In this document: one piece after another, positions 35,273 to 46,096 of the stretch
How the letters are laid out: each line of letters opens with the position of its first letter
Numbering within the stretch: the stretch's first letter is position 1
From: Porticoccaceae bacterium
Lineage (GTDB): Bacteria > Pseudomonadota > Gammaproteobacteria > Pseudomonadales > Porticoccaceae
Assembly: GCA_029238255.1 (NCBI GenBank)
Contig: JAQWGK010000050.1
Coordinates: 124,001 to 188,000 of the forward strand
DNA length: 64,000 bases
Direction of reading: 5' to 3'
The notes under the pieces: generated by a model
What the model was told of the DNA's origin: nothing
Seen by the model: the letters and a program-made list of their open reading frames with translations, nothing else
The model's database searches: none
Program-made: the position numbers and the translations under genes

Positions 35273-36210
35273 TCGCGACCCAGCAGGGTTTGCGCGGTAA
35301 AGAGTTCAGCGCGGGACTTAAGAATTTCCGAAACCGGCATACGGGATTTACCGGGCAGCTGTATCACTGTTAACAGGAGTGACTGTTCGCCACAGCTGAC
35401 TAGCAGCCCGCGATTATCAGCGCTGATTATCTGCCCAGCGGGCTGGGTTGAAGCCGGCCCCAATTCCGCCTGCCAAACTTTAATACGCAGATCGCCGAGC
35501 GTTGTATAGGCTGCAGGGAAAGGGTTAAAGGCGCGAATCTGTCTATCCAAAACCGCCGCAGATTTTGACCAGTCGATCAGTGCTTCTCTTTTATCAATTT
35601 TTGCCGCGTAGCAACTCTGGCTGTCATCCTGAACAACCGCCAGTGCTTTATTGGCCTGCAGATTGTCCAATGTGCTCAGCAGCGCAGGTGCGCCCAGCTC
35701 TTCAAGTTTTTTATACATGGTTGCGCTGCTGTCAGCACTGTCGATAGGACGGCGTGAAATACACAGCATGGCACCCGTATCCAGACCCGCATCCATTTGC
35801 ATAATAGTCACGCCAGTTTCCTCGTCCCCCGCTTCTATGGCGCGCTGAATCGGAGCCGCACCCCGCCAGCGAGGCAGGATTGAACCGTGAACATTAATGC
35901 AGCCGAGTTTTGGGGTATCCAGAATGGTCTGCGGCAGAATCAAACCATAGGCCACAACCACCATAATATCCCCCTGCAAATCCGCTAGTATTTGCTGCTG
36001 TTCCGGATCTTTGAGAGATTGAGGTTGGAAGACCGGCAGGCTGTTAGCTTCTGCTAGGACTTTAACAGGACTTGCCTTGAGTTTTTTACCGCGACCGGCG
36101 GGCCGATCGGGCTGAGTGTAGACTGCGATCACCGAGTGATGCGGGCTGTCTATTAGCGCCTGCAGGTGTGCCGCGGCAAAATCTGGGGTTCCCGCGAAAA
36201 TAATCTTCAA
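35269..36210 (-). CDS. fmt: Methionyl-tRNA formyltransferase
   Basis: MKIIFAGTPDFAAAHLQAL...GCINVHGSILPRWRGAAPIQRAI. Confidence 0.98.
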   Translation of the reverse strand: MKIIFAGTPDFAAAHLQALIDSPHHSVIAVYTQPDRPAGRGKKLKASPVKVLAEANSLPVFQPQSLKDPEQQQILADLQGDIMVVVAYGLILPQTILDTPKLGCINVHGSILPRWRGAAPIQRAIEAGDEETGVTIMQMDAGLDTGAMLCISRRPIDSADSSATMYKKLEELGAPALLSTLDNLQANKALAVVQDDSQSCYAAKIDKREALIDWSKSAAVLDRQIRAFNPFPAAYTTLGDLRIKVWQAELGPASTQPAGQIISADNRGLLVSCGEQSLLLTVIQLPGKSRMPVSEILKSRAELFTAQTLLGRE

Positions 36211-36222
36211 GCTGAAATTTTC

Positions 36223-36729
36223 CTATGCATTCTGTTTATGGATTTTTTCGAGCTTTTTACGAATTCGCTGACGCTTAAAAGACGACAGGTAATCGACAAA
36301 TAACTTGCCTTCAAGATGGTCGATCTCATGCTGTATACATACCGCCAGCAGGCCATGAGCCTCTTCTTCAAAGGCATTGCCCTCGCCATCAAGGGCGCGA
36401 ATCATCACGTGGGCCGGGCGGTCGATAGTCTCGTAAAACCCGGGCACTGACAGGCAGCCCTCATCATAGGGGCTGGTGCTCTGATCCAGAGCTTCAATCT
36501 CTGGATTGATAAACACCCGTGGCGGCATATCCTCTTCACCCAGATCCATAACAATAACTCGCAGATGAACATCCACTTGCGAAGCGGCAAGGCCAATACC
36601 CTGCGCATGCTTCATGGTGTCGAACATATCGGCGACAAGAGTCTTGATCTTGTCGTCAACTGCGGTGACCGGTTTGGCTACGGTGCGCAGCCTGGGGTCG
36701 GGGAATTCGAGAATCTTTAATATAGCCAT
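36223..36729 (-). CDS. def: Peptide deformylase
   Basis: [34 protein letters not shown] (middle motif residue reads [11 protein letters not shown]). Confidence 0.97.
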   Translation of the reverse strand: MAILKILEFPDPRLRTVAKPVTAVDDKIKTLVADMFDTMKHAQGIGLAASQVDVHLRVIVMDLGEEDMPPRVFINPEIEALDQSTSPYDEGCLSVPGFYETIDRPAHVMIRALDGEGNAFEEEAHGLLAVCIQHEIDHLEGKLFVDYLSSFKRQRIRKKLEKIHKQNA

Positions 36730-36920
36730 AGCGAATGTGATAGATTTTTAAAAAAAAGTTAAAAGCACTGCTACCATTAAGTTAGCTCGGCGGCATTTTG
36801 CTTGGTACACCTTATCTTAAAGCTTTTAATTAAGAGCCATATGAACTGGCTAATAAGTTGAGAAACTCAAGGATGTTGGAAATTATACACTAACCCCGCC
36901 AAGAGAAAGGACTCACAGAT

Positions 36921-37967
36921 ATGAAAAAAATCCCATTCGTTGCAACTTTGCTAACGCCCCTGATAATACTGATGGCTGGGCTGCTCAGTATATCCAATGT
37001 CACGGCGCAGGCAGTTGTACTCAATGAAGATGTACCCGATAAGTATGTGGTTAAACGCGGTGACACCCTGTGGGATATCTCCGATGTTTTTCTTCAGGAT
37101 CCGTGGATGTGGCCAGAAATCTGGCACGCCAATCAGCAGATCGAAAACCCCCACCTTATATACCCCGGCGATATCATTAGCTTGGTCTATGTCGACGGTG
37201 TGCCAACCCTGATCGTCAAACGCAGTCGCGACCTAAAATTGTCACCGCAAATTAGAGCCGTAGATCATATTGAGGCGATCAGTGCATTGCCCTTGGAGAC
37301 GATTGATAATTTTCTATCGAAAAATCGCGTTACTGATGACGCAACACTGCGCAGTGCGCCCTATGTACTGGGTGGAACTGAGCGGCGGATACTGGTGGGC
37401 ATGAAGGATGACTTCTATGCCCGCGGTGATTTCTCGGCCAACCGCCTGAACTATGGCATCTACCGTCGCGGTGACCCCTACCTTGATCCTGAAACCGGTG
37501 AACTTTTGGGTATTCGGGCAATAGATGTGGGATCGGCCAAAGTCAAAGCCCTTAAAGATGATATTGCGACTCTGGGAGTCAATCGTGCGGCGGGAGAGAT
37601 TCGCATTAAGGATCGCCTGTTGGTCAGTGAAGAGCGCACATTGGCCTCAACCTTTTATCCCCGTGCACCGGCAACGGAGATTAAGGCTTCGGTACTCAAT
37701 GTTGAAGATGGCGTGCGTAATGCCGGTGCCCTTGATGTTGTGGCGATCAACCGTGGCCAGCGAGATGGATTGCAAGCCGGTGATACGCTGGCTATTTCGA
37801 AGCGCGGTGATATGACTAAAGACCGCGTCGCCAATCAGCGGGTGCAACTGCCGGACGAGCGCATTGGGCTGCTAATGGTCTTTTACACCTATGAAAAAAT
37901 GAGCTTTGGGCTGGTTATGGAAGCCGACCGGCAGGTGGATATTGGGGATTTGCTAAGCAATCCATAA
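36921..37967 (+). CDS. LysM peptidoglycan-binding domain protein
   Basis: Signal peptide then YVVKRGDTLWDISDVFLQDPWMWPEIWHANQQIENPHLIYPGDIISLVYVDG. Confidence 0.93.
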   Translation: MKKIPFVATLLTPLIILMAGLLSISNVTAQAVVLNEDVPDKYVVKRGDTLWDISDVFLQDPWMWPEIWHANQQIENPHLIYPGDIISLVYVDGVPTLIVKRSRDLKLSPQIRAVDHIEAISALPLETIDNFLSKNRVTDDATLRSAPYVLGGTERRILVGMKDDFYARGDFSANRLNYGIYRRGDPYLDPETGELLGIRAIDVGSAKVKALKDDIATLGVNRAAGEIRIKDRLLVSEERTLASTFYPRAPATEIKASVLNVEDGVRNAGALDVVAINRGQRDGLQAGDTLAISKRGDMTKDRVANQRVQLPDERIGLLMVFYTYEKMSFGLVMEADRQVDIGDLLSNP

Positions 37968-37984
37968 AGGGCAATCCATAAAGG
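37957..37984 (+). repeat. 14-bp perfect tandem duplication GCAATCCATAAAGG x2
   Basis: Read directly; spans the stop codon of the LysM gene. Confidence 0.9.
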
Positions 37985-38024
37985 ACAGTCAATAGCACCC
38001 ATCTATCAGGACAAGGAGTGTCCC

Positions 38025-39155
38025 GTGGACAAGGAATCACATTACGCGCTGGTTTCCCAGCAGCTTGAAAAATTCACCACCAAACTGCAGCGCCAACTTC
38101 TCGAGTATTCGAATAGCTACAGAACTATCTTTGAGCGGCCGGCCGGTGATTATCCCGAGCAACTGTGGCCGCTGATAGAAAATCTTCAGGATCAATACCA
38201 GCAGCAAGGCTGGCGCGATCGAATAGACAGTATCGAGCAGCGCATAGAAAAAGCGGATGCATCCATTATTCCCATTACCAGCACAGATTATCCCCCCCTG
38301 CTCAAGCAGATTGTCGGTGCCCCGGCGCTGCTCTATGTGCGCGGCAATCGCGAAAATTTACATCTGCCTCAAATAGCGGTTGTCGGCAGTCGTCGTATGA
38401 CCAGAGGCGGTGAAACCAATGCTTTCGAATGGAGTAAATTTCTCGCCGCTGGCGGTTTTGTTATCACCAGCGGTTTGGCTCAGGGGGTCGACGGGGTTGC
38501 GCATGCCGGAGCGCTTGCGGCTATGGGCAAGACTATTGGAGTGATGGGCACGGGTATAGATACCATTTATCCGCGGGAGCATCGGCGGCTGGCAGAAAAT
38601 ATTATCGATCAGGGCGGCACTCTCATTAGCGAGTTTGATCCGGGCACGCCTCCGCTTCCGACGCACTTCCCAAGTAGAAATCGAATTATTAGCGGTCTGA
38701 GCCTTGGAGTTTTGGTGGTTGAAGCCGCGCCGCGAAGTGGTTCGCTGATTACTGCGCGGCTTGCTCTTGAACAGAACCGCGAAGTGTTTGCGATCCCGGG
38801 CTCTATCCACAATCCCCAGAGTCGTGGCTGCCATCAAATTATTAAACAGGGCGCCCATTTGGTTGAGCGAGCTGAGGATATTATCCATGAGTTGCAAGGG
38901 GCGCTTGCCGGACTTGCGGTGTTGCCTGAGCAGTCGATGCCCCTGGCGCCCTCTCCGTTACCGCCAACCGAGGAGAAAAATTTACTGGCAGATGAATTAA
39001 AGCTTTTATCCGTGCTTGGCTTTGAACCTGTGAACATGGATAGCTTGGCAATTGACGGGCTGTTTTCAACGGCAGAATTGTCGCGCTTACTGGTTTCTCT
39101 AGAGCTAAAAGGGCTGATCGAAAATAACAGCGGCTTCTACCAGCGCCTGAGTTAG
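38025..39155 (+). CDS. dprA: DNA processing protein DprA
   Basis: AVVGSRRMTRGGE...ITSGLAQGVDGVAHAGAL...SRNRIISGLSLGVLVVEA. Confidence 0.96.
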   Translation: MDKESHYALVSQQLEKFTTKLQRQLLEYSNSYRTIFERPAGDYPEQLWPLIENLQDQYQQQGWRDRIDSIEQRIEKADASIIPITSTDYPPLLKQIVGAPALLYVRGNRENLHLPQIAVVGSRRMTRGGETNAFEWSKFLAAGGFVITSGLAQGVDGVAHAGALAAMGKTIGVMGTGIDTIYPREHRRLAENIIDQGGTLISEFDPGTPPLPTHFPSRNRIISGLSLGVLVVEAAPRSGSLITARLALEQNREVFAIPGSIHNPQSRGCHQIIKQGAHLVERAEDIIHELQGALAGLAVLPEQSMPLAPSPLPPTEEKNLLADELKLLSVLGFEPVNMDSLAIDGLFSTAELSRLLVSLELKGLIENNSGFYQRLS

Positions 39156-39336
39156 AAAAAAGTTTAGCAGTTTAAAAAACTTGTCTTGAGAATGATCTAT
39201 CATGTAGTTGCTGATGCGGTCTGATGGCGTTAAAGAATGTCCGTTGAAAGCGAATGTTTTCCTAATCTTTAGCTACAGTTGCGTCGGGCTAAAAGTTACG
39301 GTAGCCTGCGCACCTTTCCTACATGGTGACCAAAAA

Positions 39337-39843
39337 ATGACCAAGCCGTTTGTTGCAATTCTAATGGGTTCCGATTCCGATTTACCGGTAATGGAAGCCA
39401 GCTTTAAAATTCTTAAAAAATTCGATATTCCGTTTGAAGTAAAGGTGACCTCTGCTCACCGTACTCCAGCGGCAACACACAGCTATGTGACTGATGCGGA
39501 CGCCCGCGGCTGTGCAGCATTTATCTGTGCAGCTGGTATGGCTGCCCATTTGGCCGGCGCTGTATCTGCGACGACTCTGCGCCCGGTTATCGGTGTGCCG
39601 ATCAATGGTTCTCTGGACGGTTTGGACGCTCTGCTTTCAACAGTACAGATGCCTGGTGGAATTCCAGTTGCGACCGTAGCTATCGGCAGTGCTGGTGCTA
39701 AGAATGCCGCTTACCTTGCCGCACAGATTATCGGTGTTTCCGATAAGTCTATGCACGAAAAGCTGCTCAAAGAGCGCGCTGACAATGCTGCGGCAATTAT
39801 TGCCAAAGATGCTGCATTGCAGGAATCGCTTCAAAACGGATAA
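39337..39843 (+). CDS. purE: N5-carboxyaminoimidazole ribonucleotide mutase PurE
   Basis: [19 protein letters not shown]...[13 protein letters not shown]; start at 39337, downstream of the track start. Confidence 0.97.
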   Translation: MTKPFVAILMGSDSDLPVMEASFKILKKFDIPFEVKVTSAHRTPAATHSYVTDADARGCAAFICAAGMAAHLAGAVSATTLRPVIGVPINGSLDGLDALLSTVQMPGGIPVATVAIGSAGAKNAAYLAAQIIGVSDKSMHEKLLKERADNAAAIIAKDAALQESLQNG

Positions 39844-39850
39844 TCTATCC

Positions 39851-41327
<1,477 letters not shown>

Positions 41328-41341
41328 TACCGGAATATAAG

Positions 41342-42160
41342 ATGACTGATAAATACGCTGTTTTTGGAAACCCGGTTAGTCACAGCCGATCGCCACAGAT
41401 TCACGCGGCATTTGCTGCGGCAACTGAGCAGGATCTCAACTATGAAAAACAGCTTGTGGCTGTGGATGGTTTTGAGGCTGCGGCTGATGAGTTCTTCGCT
41501 GCTGGCGGCAAAGGTTTGAATATTACCGTTCCATTTAAGCAGGAAGCCTACTCCTATGCGGCTCGCCTAACACCGCGCGCCCGCCATGCAGGTGCAGTCA
41601 ATACGCTGACTATGCAGGATGATGGCACGGTACTTGGTGATACTACCGATGGTGTCGGGATGATCGCAGATATAGTCGACAATCTCGGCTGGCAAATTCG
41701 CGCCAAGCGGGTTTTGGTGCTCGGTGCTGGTGGTGCGGTGCGCGGTATTTTAGAGCCGTTGATGGCTGAGCAACCCCAGCATGTGGTGATAGCCAACCGC
41801 ACGCTGGAAAAAGCACTGCAGCTATCCAAGGGTTTTGCTGAACTGGGTTATATTCTCGGCTGTGGTTTCGACATGTTGCCCGGTCAGGAGTTCGATCTGG
41901 TTATCAATGGCACTAGCACTAGCTTAAGTGGTGGTATGCCGCCCTTGCCGGACGACCTGATTCCGGCGGGATCCGCCTGTTACGATATGATGTACGCTGC
42001 TGAGCCGACGCCGTTTATGAAGTGGGGTCAGCGCTTGGGTGCAGAGACTGCCGATGGTTTGGGCATGCTGGTTGAGCAGGCCGCTGAATCATTCAATATC
42101 TGGCGACAGGTTAAGCCGCAAACTGCCGAAGTTATAAAAATTCAGCGCAGTTCTCTCTAG
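41342..42160 (+). CDS. aroE: Shikimate dehydrogenase
   Basis: MTDKYAVFGNPVSHSRSPQIHAAFA; start at 41342. Confidence 0.97.
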   Translation: MTDKYAVFGNPVSHSRSPQIHAAFAAATEQDLNYEKQLVAVDGFEAAADEFFAAGGKGLNITVPFKQEAYSYAARLTPRARHAGAVNTLTMQDDGTVLGDTTDGVGMIADIVDNLGWQIRAKRVLVLGAGGAVRGILEPLMAEQPQHVVIANRTLEKALQLSKGFAELGYILGCGFDMLPGQEFDLVINGTSTSLSGGMPPLPDDLIPAGSACYDMMYAAEPTPFMKWGQRLGAETADGLGMLVEQAAESFNIWRQVKPQTAEVIKIQRSSL

Positions 42161-42699
42161 TTATTTTCCGCCAGATACTGATCTTTGAGTTTGACGTAGT
42201 TGGCTGCGGAGTAGCTGAAAAAGGCTTTTTCCTTTTCTGACAGTGCGCGCATCTGCTTGCAGGGATTGCCGACATAGACATAGCCGCTGACCAGGGTCTT
42301 GCCCGGCGGTACCATGCAGCCGGCACCGACAATCACTTCATCTTCAATGACTGCACCATCATTAACAATGGCTCCATTGCCAATTAATATGCGGTTGCCA
42401 ACGGTGCAGCCGTGGAGAACGGCGCGGTGGCCAATAACGACATCGTCGCCGATATTCAGTGGCCAGCCATTGGGGTTAAAGTCGCTGGCGTGGGTAATAT
42501 GAAGTACGGCATTGTCCTGTACATTGGAGCGATCGCCGATTCTTATAGAGTGCATATCGCCGCGAATAACGGCGCCGGGCCAGACTGATGCGTCGTCACC
42601 CAGATGCACATCGCCGATTACGGTTGCGGCGGGGTCGACGTAGACGCGTTGGCCGAGTTTTGGAGAAATACCTCTGTGACTGCGAATTGAGTGATCCAT
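42157..42699 (-). CDS. Gamma carbonic anhydrase family protein (YrdA-like)
   Basis: Left-handed beta-helix hexapeptides; VWPGAVIRGDMHSIRIGDRSNVQDNAVLHITHAS. Confidence 0.92.
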   Translation of the reverse strand: MDHSIRSHRGISPKLGQRVYVDPAATVIGDVHLGDDASVWPGAVIRGDMHSIRIGDRSNVQDNAVLHITHASDFNPNGWPLNIGDDVVIGHRAVLHGCTVGNRILIGNGAIVNDGAVIEDEVIVGAGCMVPPGKTLVSGYVYVGNPCKQMRALSEKEKAFFSYSAANYVKLKDQYLAENN

Positions 42700-42748
42700 A
42701 TGCTCTAATGCCCGATATAATAAAGACTCCTATTGTGGTGATATTTAG

Positions 42749-42988
42749 ATGGCTTTTTCAACCCAAAAACGATTTATCGCAGGTGTTACCTGTCCCAAGT
42801 GCGCGAAGATGGATAAGCTTCAGGCCTATTCTCTGGATGGCGTTGATTACCGCGAGTGCGTTAGCTGCGGGTTTCGCGATGAGATGCGGGTTTTTTCTGA
42901 GCCCCGCGAGTTGGAGACTCGGGTTAATAGTGCGGCTGATTTGCCGGAGAATAAGGTTTCTACGGTTAAGTTGGTTGATCCTAGCTAG
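42749..42988 (+). CDS. YheV-family putative zinc ribbon protein (DUF2387)
   Basis: CPKCAKMDKLQAYSLDGVDYRECVSCGF. Confidence 0.85.
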   Translation: MAFSTQKRFIAGVTCPKCAKMDKLQAYSLDGVDYRECVSCGFRDEMRVFSEPRELETRVNSAADLPENKVSTVKLVDPS

Positions 42989-43208
42989 TCTTGTGACTCT
43001 TTGGTGTTAATGTTTCTGCCACTCTGCCCGGCCCGCATTCCCCGGTACGCACTATCAGGGAGCAATTTCCGCTTTCAAATATACAGGTTCAGTGTGTTCT
43101 GGCAGTGCTTGCTGCTAAGGATTTGTCTTGGCTGTGTGACGAGTTTCTTGCGAAAATTACCCCCTGACATTGCGCCCCTGCTTCGTCGTTTGCTGAGAGC
43201 GCCTTAAA

Positions 43209-43229
43209 ATGACCATTGATGATAGTCAT
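43209..43229. promoter_or_regulatory. Putative operator of the toxin-antitoxin operon
   Basis: ATGACcATTGATGATaGTCAT inverted repeat, about 55 bp upstream of the antitoxin start. Confidence 0.5.
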
Positions 43230-43282
43230 TTTAGTTGCTATCCTTTATGAGTATTAATCTAGGATCAGAATTAGGAGGTCTT

Positions 43283-43513
43283 ATGCAGCATCTTTCCAAG
43301 TCCCAATTTAAGCCGAAAGCACTGGAAATCATGCGCTCAGTTGAGCAAGGCGGCGAGCCCATTATCATTACCGACCATGGCAAGCCTGTGTTAGAGCTAA
43401 AAGCCTATGTGTCTAATGATATTGACCCGATTGAACTCCTTAAGGGTAGCGTCGTTGAGTTTATAGATCCCTTTGAGCCTATTGCAGAGGATGAATGGGA
43501 GTCTGCCAGTTGA
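43283..43513 (+). CDS. Phd/YefM-family antitoxin
   Basis: SKSQFKPKALEIMRSVEQGGEPIIITDHGKPVLEL; SD AGGAGG; overlaps PIN toxin. Confidence 0.9.
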   Translation: MQHLSKSQFKPKALEIMRSVEQGGEPIIITDHGKPVLELKAYVSNDIDPIELLKGSVVEFIDPFEPIAEDEWESAS

Positions 43514-43908
43514 TCGTACTCGATACTCATGTGTTGCTCTGGTGGATGTCTGATGATGGTAAGCTTTCAACGAAGGCCAAAAGGGCGATTGCCAAACATC
43601 TGGATCAGGAGCGCAGCATATTGGTTTCATCAATTTCCGCGTGGGAAATTGGTATGCTGGTTCACCGAGGCCGTCTAACGCTAAATATGGATGTTGATTC
43701 CTGGTTGGCCGAGGTAGATAAGATTCCAGCCGTTGAATTTGTGCCTGTTGATAATTCGGTGAGCGTTAGGTCGACTTGCCTTCCTGGTGAGTTTCACAAA
43801 GATCCGGCAGACAGAATGATTGTTGCCTTGGCCAGACACACCTCCTATCCTTTGATTACAGCAGATGAGAAAATCTTAGCCTATAAGCACGTAAAGACGC
43901 TGTGGTAG
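43510..43908 (+). CDS. PIN-domain toxin (VapC family)
   Basis: LIVLDTHVLLWWMSDD...SSISAWEIGMLV...DPADRMIVALA...LITADEKI; TTG start overlapping the antitoxin stop. Confidence 0.92.
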   Translation: MIVLDTHVLLWWMSDDGKLSTKAKRAIAKHLDQERSILVSSISAWEIGMLVHRGRLTLNMDVDSWLAEVDKIPAVEFVPVDNSVSVRSTCLPGEFHKDPADRMIVALARHTSYPLITADEKILAYKHVKTLW

Positions 43909-43975
43909 TTTTAATAAAAAGCAGTTTGAGATTTAAGTCTCAAAAAAATCAATAAGTTGCATTTTAGGTTCGATT

Positions 43976-44605
43976 CTAATGCAGCCGCACCCGAGAATTC
44001 TGGCTTTTAAACAGCAGACGAATATTTGAAGATTCAGTTAAGCAGGGGAAGCGCTCGGTGGGATCTTTGCCAAGGGCGCTGCTGTATTCAAACAGCTTTA
44101 CGCTCAGGGCTTTATCTTTGGCTATAAATGCCAGCAGTTTATCGTTGAGCAGTTGGATGGCGCCGTCGATCTGATTGGCGAAGGGTTCGCCAATAATATG
44201 GTGAACAATCAGGTTTGATCTGGTCATATTGACTGGGATAACCGGGCAGTTGTAATTGGCGCTTAAAACATCATTGAGTTCTTCGAGCAGCCGGTGAGCT
44301 AGGTAGGCCTGATACATATTGGCTTCTAGGCTCTCTTCCACAGACATAATACCCTCGGGCACATCGAGAAACTCTTTGGCGGTCACTATCTGTTGGGCAA
44401 TGGCGCCGCTAACGCCTGCGGAACTCAGAAAATCTTCAAAGGCAGTAATCAGATCTGGCACCAATTCCACATAGCGTTCAATAAAAGATGCCAGAGCAGT
44501 AGTCCCATCACCCTCTCTCAGCCGTATAGACGCGTGTAGGTGCTGTACTCGTTCGTTTAAGTATGCAACCAAAAAGTCGCTACTCTGTGCCGAAAGTGGA
44601 GCCAT
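43976..44605 (-). CDS. Hypothetical protein (about 210 aa)
   Basis: Long ORF (track start 44731; Met at 44605 preferred); helical composition, no recognised domain. Confidence 0.6.
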   Translation of the reverse strand: MAPLSAQSSDFLVAYLNERVQHLHASIRLREGDGTTALASFIERYVELVPDLITAFEDFLSSAGVSGAIAQQIVTAKEFLDVPEGIMSVEESLEANMYQAYLAHRLLEELNDVLSANYNCPVIPVNMTRSNLIVHHIIGEPFANQIDGAIQLLNDKLLAFIAKDKALSVKLFEYSSALGKDPTERFPCLTESSNIRLLFKSQNSRVRLH

Positions 44606-44937
44606 GGGCAACTCTCTGTTGATGTTTTTGTCGAGGAAATATCCGTTCTCAGGGCGTATATCCGCTTGAGGTCGCAGGTTTAGCTTTAACGACCATGATC
44701 TAAATCTAGCAGAAAATGCGCTCTGCGCCACATAGTTTGGTCATTTTTTGTAGTTAGGCTTTGAGTGAACTGTGTACAGACAGTACCCCTATGGTCGGCA
44801 ATTCAAGCGGTTTTTCAGTAGTGATAACAGGTTTGCTTTGCTATACTGCCGCCGCTTTTAAACTGCTCGGTAAGATTAACTGGGTAAATTTAAAAAGTTT
44901 TGGCTTAAAAATCACAATTACCACGGAGAAACAAGCG

Positions 44938-46083
44938 ATGTTGAAAAGAGCGAAAGCACTTTTCTTGAGTCTGTTGAGCCTTGTTGTTTCATTGCCCGCA
45001 CTGGGCAGCGCAGTCGTCGAAACGTCGACTAGGCAACTCAATATGCCCCAAGGTGTTACCGAAGTTAGTCAGGCCGCATATGACATTCATATGATTATGG
45101 TTTGGGTCTGTACCGTTATCGGTGTCGGCGTTTTTGGTTTTATGTTCTACGTGATGTATGCGCACCGCAAATCTCGTGGCGCAGTAGCTGAGAACTTCCA
45201 TGAAAATTTAGTTGTAGAGCTGCTTTGGACAATTGTTCCAGCCATTATTTTGATCATTATGGCGTTCCCAGCAACGACTGCACTGTTAAAAGTCTACGAT
45301 ACAGACAATCCTGATATCGAGATCAAGATTACTGGTTACCAGTGGAAATGGCAGTACGAGTACCTCGGCGAAGGCGTTAAGTTCATGAGTGAACTCAACA
45401 CCTCCCTCGACGAAGTCTACGGCCGTGCGCCCAAGGGCGAGCACTACCTCCGCGAAGTCACTGAGCCGCTGGTTCTGCCTGTCGGCAAAAAGATTCGCTT
45501 CCTGGTAACAGGCAATGACGTAATTCACTCCTGGTGGGTTCCCGACTTTGGCGTTAAGCGCGATGCTATTCCAGGTCTGTTCACCTCCGGTTGGGCAAAG
45601 ACTGACGAGCCTGGCATCTATGTCGGTGAATGTACTGAGCTATGTGGTCTTGGCCACGCCTTTATGCCTGTAGTAGTAGAGGTTAAGGAAGAAGCTGAGT
45701 ACAACGAATGGTTGGCGGGCAAAAAAGCTGAAGCAGTCGAGTACGCTTCCACTATCGGTAAAGAGTGGACAGCTGAAGAGCTTATGACCAAAGGCGAAGG
45801 CGTCTACCTGCAGAGTTGTGCAGGCTGCCACCAGGCTGACGGCGGCGGTATTCCCGGCGTATTCCCAGCAATTAAAGGCAGTCCAATCGCCTTGGGACCT
45901 CAAATAGGCCACATTGCAGTATTGATCGACGGTGTTCCCGGCTCAGCCATGCAGTCATTTGCTGACCAGCTTTCCGAAGTCAATATAGCTGCGGTTATTC
46001 ACTATCAGCGAAATGCCTGGGGCAACAATGTTGGCGATGTAACTCAGCCGATTGATGTTCTCAACTACAAGCAAAGCAAATAA
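44938..46083 (+). CDS. coxB: Cytochrome c oxidase subunit II with C-terminal cytochrome c domain
   Basis: CuA motif YVGECTELCGLGHAFMPVVV and haem motif CAGCH; signal peptide start at 44938. Confidence 0.97.
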   Translation: MLKRAKALFLSLLSLVVSLPALGSAVVETSTRQLNMPQGVTEVSQAAYDIHMIMVWVCTVIGVGVFGFMFYVMYAHRKSRGAVAENFHENLVVELLWTIVPAIILIIMAFPATTALLKVYDTDNPDIEIKITGYQWKWQYEYLGEGVKFMSELNTSLDEVYGRAPKGEHYLREVTEPLVLPVGKKIRFLVTGNDVIHSWWVPDFGVKRDAIPGLFTSGWAKTDEPGIYVGECTELCGLGHAFMPVVVEVKEEAEYNEWLAGKKAEAVEYASTIGKEWTAEELMTKGEGVYLQSCAGCHQADGGGIPGVFPAIKGSPIALGPQIGHIAVLIDGVPGSAMQSFADQLSEVNIAAVIHYQRNAWGNNVGDVTQPIDVLNYKQSK

Positions 46084-46096
46084 GGGAGATACGAAT

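Noticed and set aside
38358-38897. 179-aa minus-strand ORF opposite dprA
   Set aside because: Antisense shadow ORF of a clearly coding dprA; composition not protein-like.
42997-43168. Open frame reading ...VNVSATLPGPHSPVRTIREQFPLSNIQVQCVLAVLAAKDLSWLCDEFLAKITP between yheV and the TA module
   Set aside because: Protein-like composition, but no start codon in frame, short, and no family recognised; could be a degraded gene remnant or chance. A blastx would decide.
43928-43955. Inverted repeat TTTGAGA-TTTAAG-TCTCAAA downstream of the PIN toxin
   Set aside because: Weak A/T-rich stem followed by A-tract on the plus strand and no proper T-tract; not convincing as a terminator.
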